A DNA stretch of 64,000 nucleotides, taken from assembly GCA_902762955.1 (NCBI GenBank), contig CACWQH010000008.1, forward strand, positions 1-64,000. The letters run 5' to 3'. A program made the translations under genes and the position numbers. Below the pieces are notes generated by a model, which had not been told where the DNA came from, made no database searches, and saw nothing but the letters and a program-made list of their open reading frames with translations. Positions 63,306 to 64,000 of this stretch are shown here, piece after piece (the stretch's first letter is position 1; every line of letters starts with the position of its first letter). Source of the DNA: an uncultured Lachnospiraceae bacterium (GTDB lineage: Bacteria; Bacillota; Clostridia; Lachnospirales; Lachnospiraceae).

Positions 63306-64000
63306 CTAATTTGAAGATTCACTGCTTTTACTATGTACAGTGACCGTAACAACACCTGTTACCGAATACTTAACTCCATCAATCTCACTGAATTCAATTT
63401 CAACAGTATGTGAGCCTATTGCTAAATCCGAGCAATCTACTTTAGGATTTATCGTCTTGGCATCAAGGTCGCTTATGATATTTTCAAGGCCCGAAACCTC
63501 AACTATAATATTGTCTGTAGTTTCTATATCATAAGTGTAATCACTCTTCTTGCCTGTAAATGTAATGTCTGAGCTTCCAATGTTGATTTTCTTTGATGTA
63601 AGCTTTTCAATATCAACAGTTATCGCAATCTCCGGATTTGATTGGGCGACAACCACGCCATACGGCATATACTCATTTAAGTTCACAGTGGTTTGCAGAC
63701 TTTCTTCAAGTCCGCTCACAGATATATCATTTATCTCTATGCTGTCAACATTTTTTATAACCTCTTCATCACCGGCTATATCAACTGTCTGTGGCTGATA
63801 TACGATTTCCGATATTCCATAGCCGTCAGCCGGAGTTCCTTTTATATTAACTATTACATCAATCGTTTTTATAGGATATATATTTACATTTATATCTGCT
63901 TCCGATTGGCTCAAAATAATTTTATCATTTCTTATCTGCTCTCCGTATGCATCTAAAAGTATGATACTTCCTGATGCAGATAGACTTTCTCTTGCACCGC
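63306..64000 (-). CDS. YbbR-domain protein (partial, N-terminus off the right edge)
   Basis: The frame is open to the window end; sequence such as SLSASGSIILLDAYGEQI continues upstream of the first visible start. The visible part is YbbR-like (VDVIVNIKGTPADGYGI-type segments; IGSHTVEIEFSEIDGVKYS), with repeats of about 80 residues, and a Ser-rich end. Such proteins (CdaR) regulate the diadenylate cyclase CdaA; the partner gene would be to the right, outside the window. Partial at its 5' end. Confidence 0.82.
   Translation of the reverse strand, partial: GARESLSASGSIILLDAYGEQIRNDKIILSQSEADINVNIYPIKTIDVIVNIKGTPADGYGISEIVYQPQTVDIAGDEEVIKNVDSIEINDISVSGLEESLQTTVNLNEYMPYGVVVAQSNPEIAITVDIEKLTSKKINIGSSDITFTGKKSDYTYDIETTDNIIVEVSGLENIISDLDAKTINPKVDCSDLAIGSHTVEIEFSEIDGVKYSVTGVVTVTVHSKSSESSN

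Overview
The window looks like the chromosome of a low-GC, strictly anaerobic Gram-positive bacterium of the Lachnospiraceae (Clostridia). This rests on the hprK/murB/rapZ/whiA/HPr cluster, the paired GlgC/GlgD glycogen genes, a reverse rubrerythrin with rubredoxin, an Ala/Lys/Pro-rich DUF6465-type protein, a four-subunit pyruvate:ferredoxin oxidoreductase and strong AGGAGG ribosome binding sites. Genus cannot be settled from the sequence alone. No tRNA, rRNA, CRISPR array or transposase is visible.

Layout: 1-5.2 kb is arginine biosynthesis (argC-argJ-argB leftward, argG rightward, with divergent promoters and ArgR-like sites between them). 5.2-14.7 kb is an AT-rich accessory stretch: a PD-(D/E)XK protein, a zinc-ribbon ORF and an LRR/coiled-coil ORF probably joined by a -1 frameshift, a second zinc-ribbon protein, a divergent regulator pair with three identical-spacing operators, a 47-aa Cys-rich protein, a membrane Ser/Thr kinase, an XRE regulator and a HipBA pair. 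15-16.4 kb holds a Cys/Gly-rich and two Asn/Met-rich small proteins next to a ClpX paralogue with altered loops. 17.9-25.7 kb carries housekeeping genes (GDPD, proC, rubrerythrin/rubredoxin, murF, DJ-1, CYTH).

25.7-32 kb holds DUF1189, a LytS-type sensor that lacks its phospho-acceptor His, and the ribD-ribE-ribBA-ribH operon behind an FMN riboswitch. 32-43 kb is a Sel1/TPR protein and a carbon/cell-wall control region: an HPr-like protein with Glu at position 15, whiA, rapZ, murB, ROK glucokinase, hprK, spoVG, glgD and glgC. 43-64 kb carries SPFH/NfeD membrane proteins, an aconitase, the por operon, a ZIP transporter, DUF3137, an LtaS-like sulfatase, a DHH phosphoesterase, a MoxR/DUF58/membrane operon, DegV, a sirtuin and the end of a YbbR-domain gene cut by the right edge.

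The most unusual signal is outside the genes. Six intergenic elements have a shared core (two core families, A with four copies and B with two) enclosed by long inverted arms whose sequence differs at every locus but is self-complementary within each locus. The two family B copies flank argC. Separately, three convergent gene ends are built as perfect or near-perfect palindromes whose arms contain the last codons of the genes. A third repeat family (C) forms two nested hairpins and sits directly in front of hprK and near the rubredoxin gene. Together these suggest a process that copies flanking DNA into inverted repeats, although this is inference.
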